Of a stretch of DNA of 64,000 nucleotides, positions 63,950 to 64,000 are shown piece after piece (position 1 is the first letter of the stretch; each line of letters starts with the position of its first letter). The position numbers and the translations under genes are program-made. This DNA is from Bugulina stolonifera (taxonomy: Eukaryota > Bryozoa > Gymnolaemata > Cheilostomatida > Bugulidae). The DNA lies in the NCBI GenBank assembly GCA_935421135.1, contig OW285191.1:7387504-7451503 (forward strand), given 5' to 3'. A model generated the notes under the pieces. The model was not told the origin of the DNA and made no database searches. It was given only the letters and a program-made list of their open reading frames with translations.

Positions 63950-64000
63950 GTAAGAATGAATGGGACTTAATTCCGAAGGATTTTTCGACAAAAAACTGAG

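Overview
The window looks like nuclear DNA of an animal. It is AT-rich, its two recognisable genes are cut into many short exons with GT..AG introns of roughly 50-1500 bp, and it is full of short inverted-repeat elements. The frequent ACATGTA-type palindromes and the lack of close similarity to a vertebrate gene suggest an early-branching marine invertebrate such as a sponge, but this is a guess from sequence style. I see no operons, ribosome binding sites or other bacterial features.

Region 1 (1-18.8 kb) is gene-dense. On the minus strand, 22 coding exons from 9701 down to base 1 (open at the window edge) encode a SNAPC4/SNAP190-like protein. This is the Myb-repeat DNA-binding subunit of the complex that drives snRNA promoters. 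On the plus strand, head-to-head with it, nine exons (11352-17479) encode mitochondrial ribosomal protein mL65 (MRPS30/PDCD9), and two phase-compatible exons may extend it to 18797. The 1.6 kb between the start codons is a probable shared promoter region and contains two related palindromes.

Region 2 (18.8-28.3 kb) has no recognised gene. It holds a 126-bp hAT-type MITE with a perfect 8-bp target duplication, a diverged copy of a local MITE family, a tRNA-like SINE fragment, G/C-run hairpins, ACATGTA minisatellites and one possible start exon (27522).

Region 3 (28.35-45.2 kb) is a tandem array of four units of about 4.1 kb. Each unit has inverted arms, an internal duplication and, at its end, a 14-bp minisatellite. 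Two minus-strand exon-like frames stay open in some units and carry single nonsense changes in others. One encodes a Cys/Ser/Thr-rich stretch followed by a predicted membrane segment. I do not recognise the family. Unit A also carries a probable solo LTR.

Region 4 (45.2-64 kb) is mostly gene-free. It contains a fifth 14-bp minisatellite, a 444-bp hAT-like MITE, a 146-bp perfect spacerless palindrome, a 453-bp foldback element, and two exon-like segments (53209 and 63830) that are in phase and could belong to one long gene leaving the window on the right.

The two confident genes serve different machines: snRNA transcription in the nucleus and the mitochondrial ribosome. Their link here is positional only.
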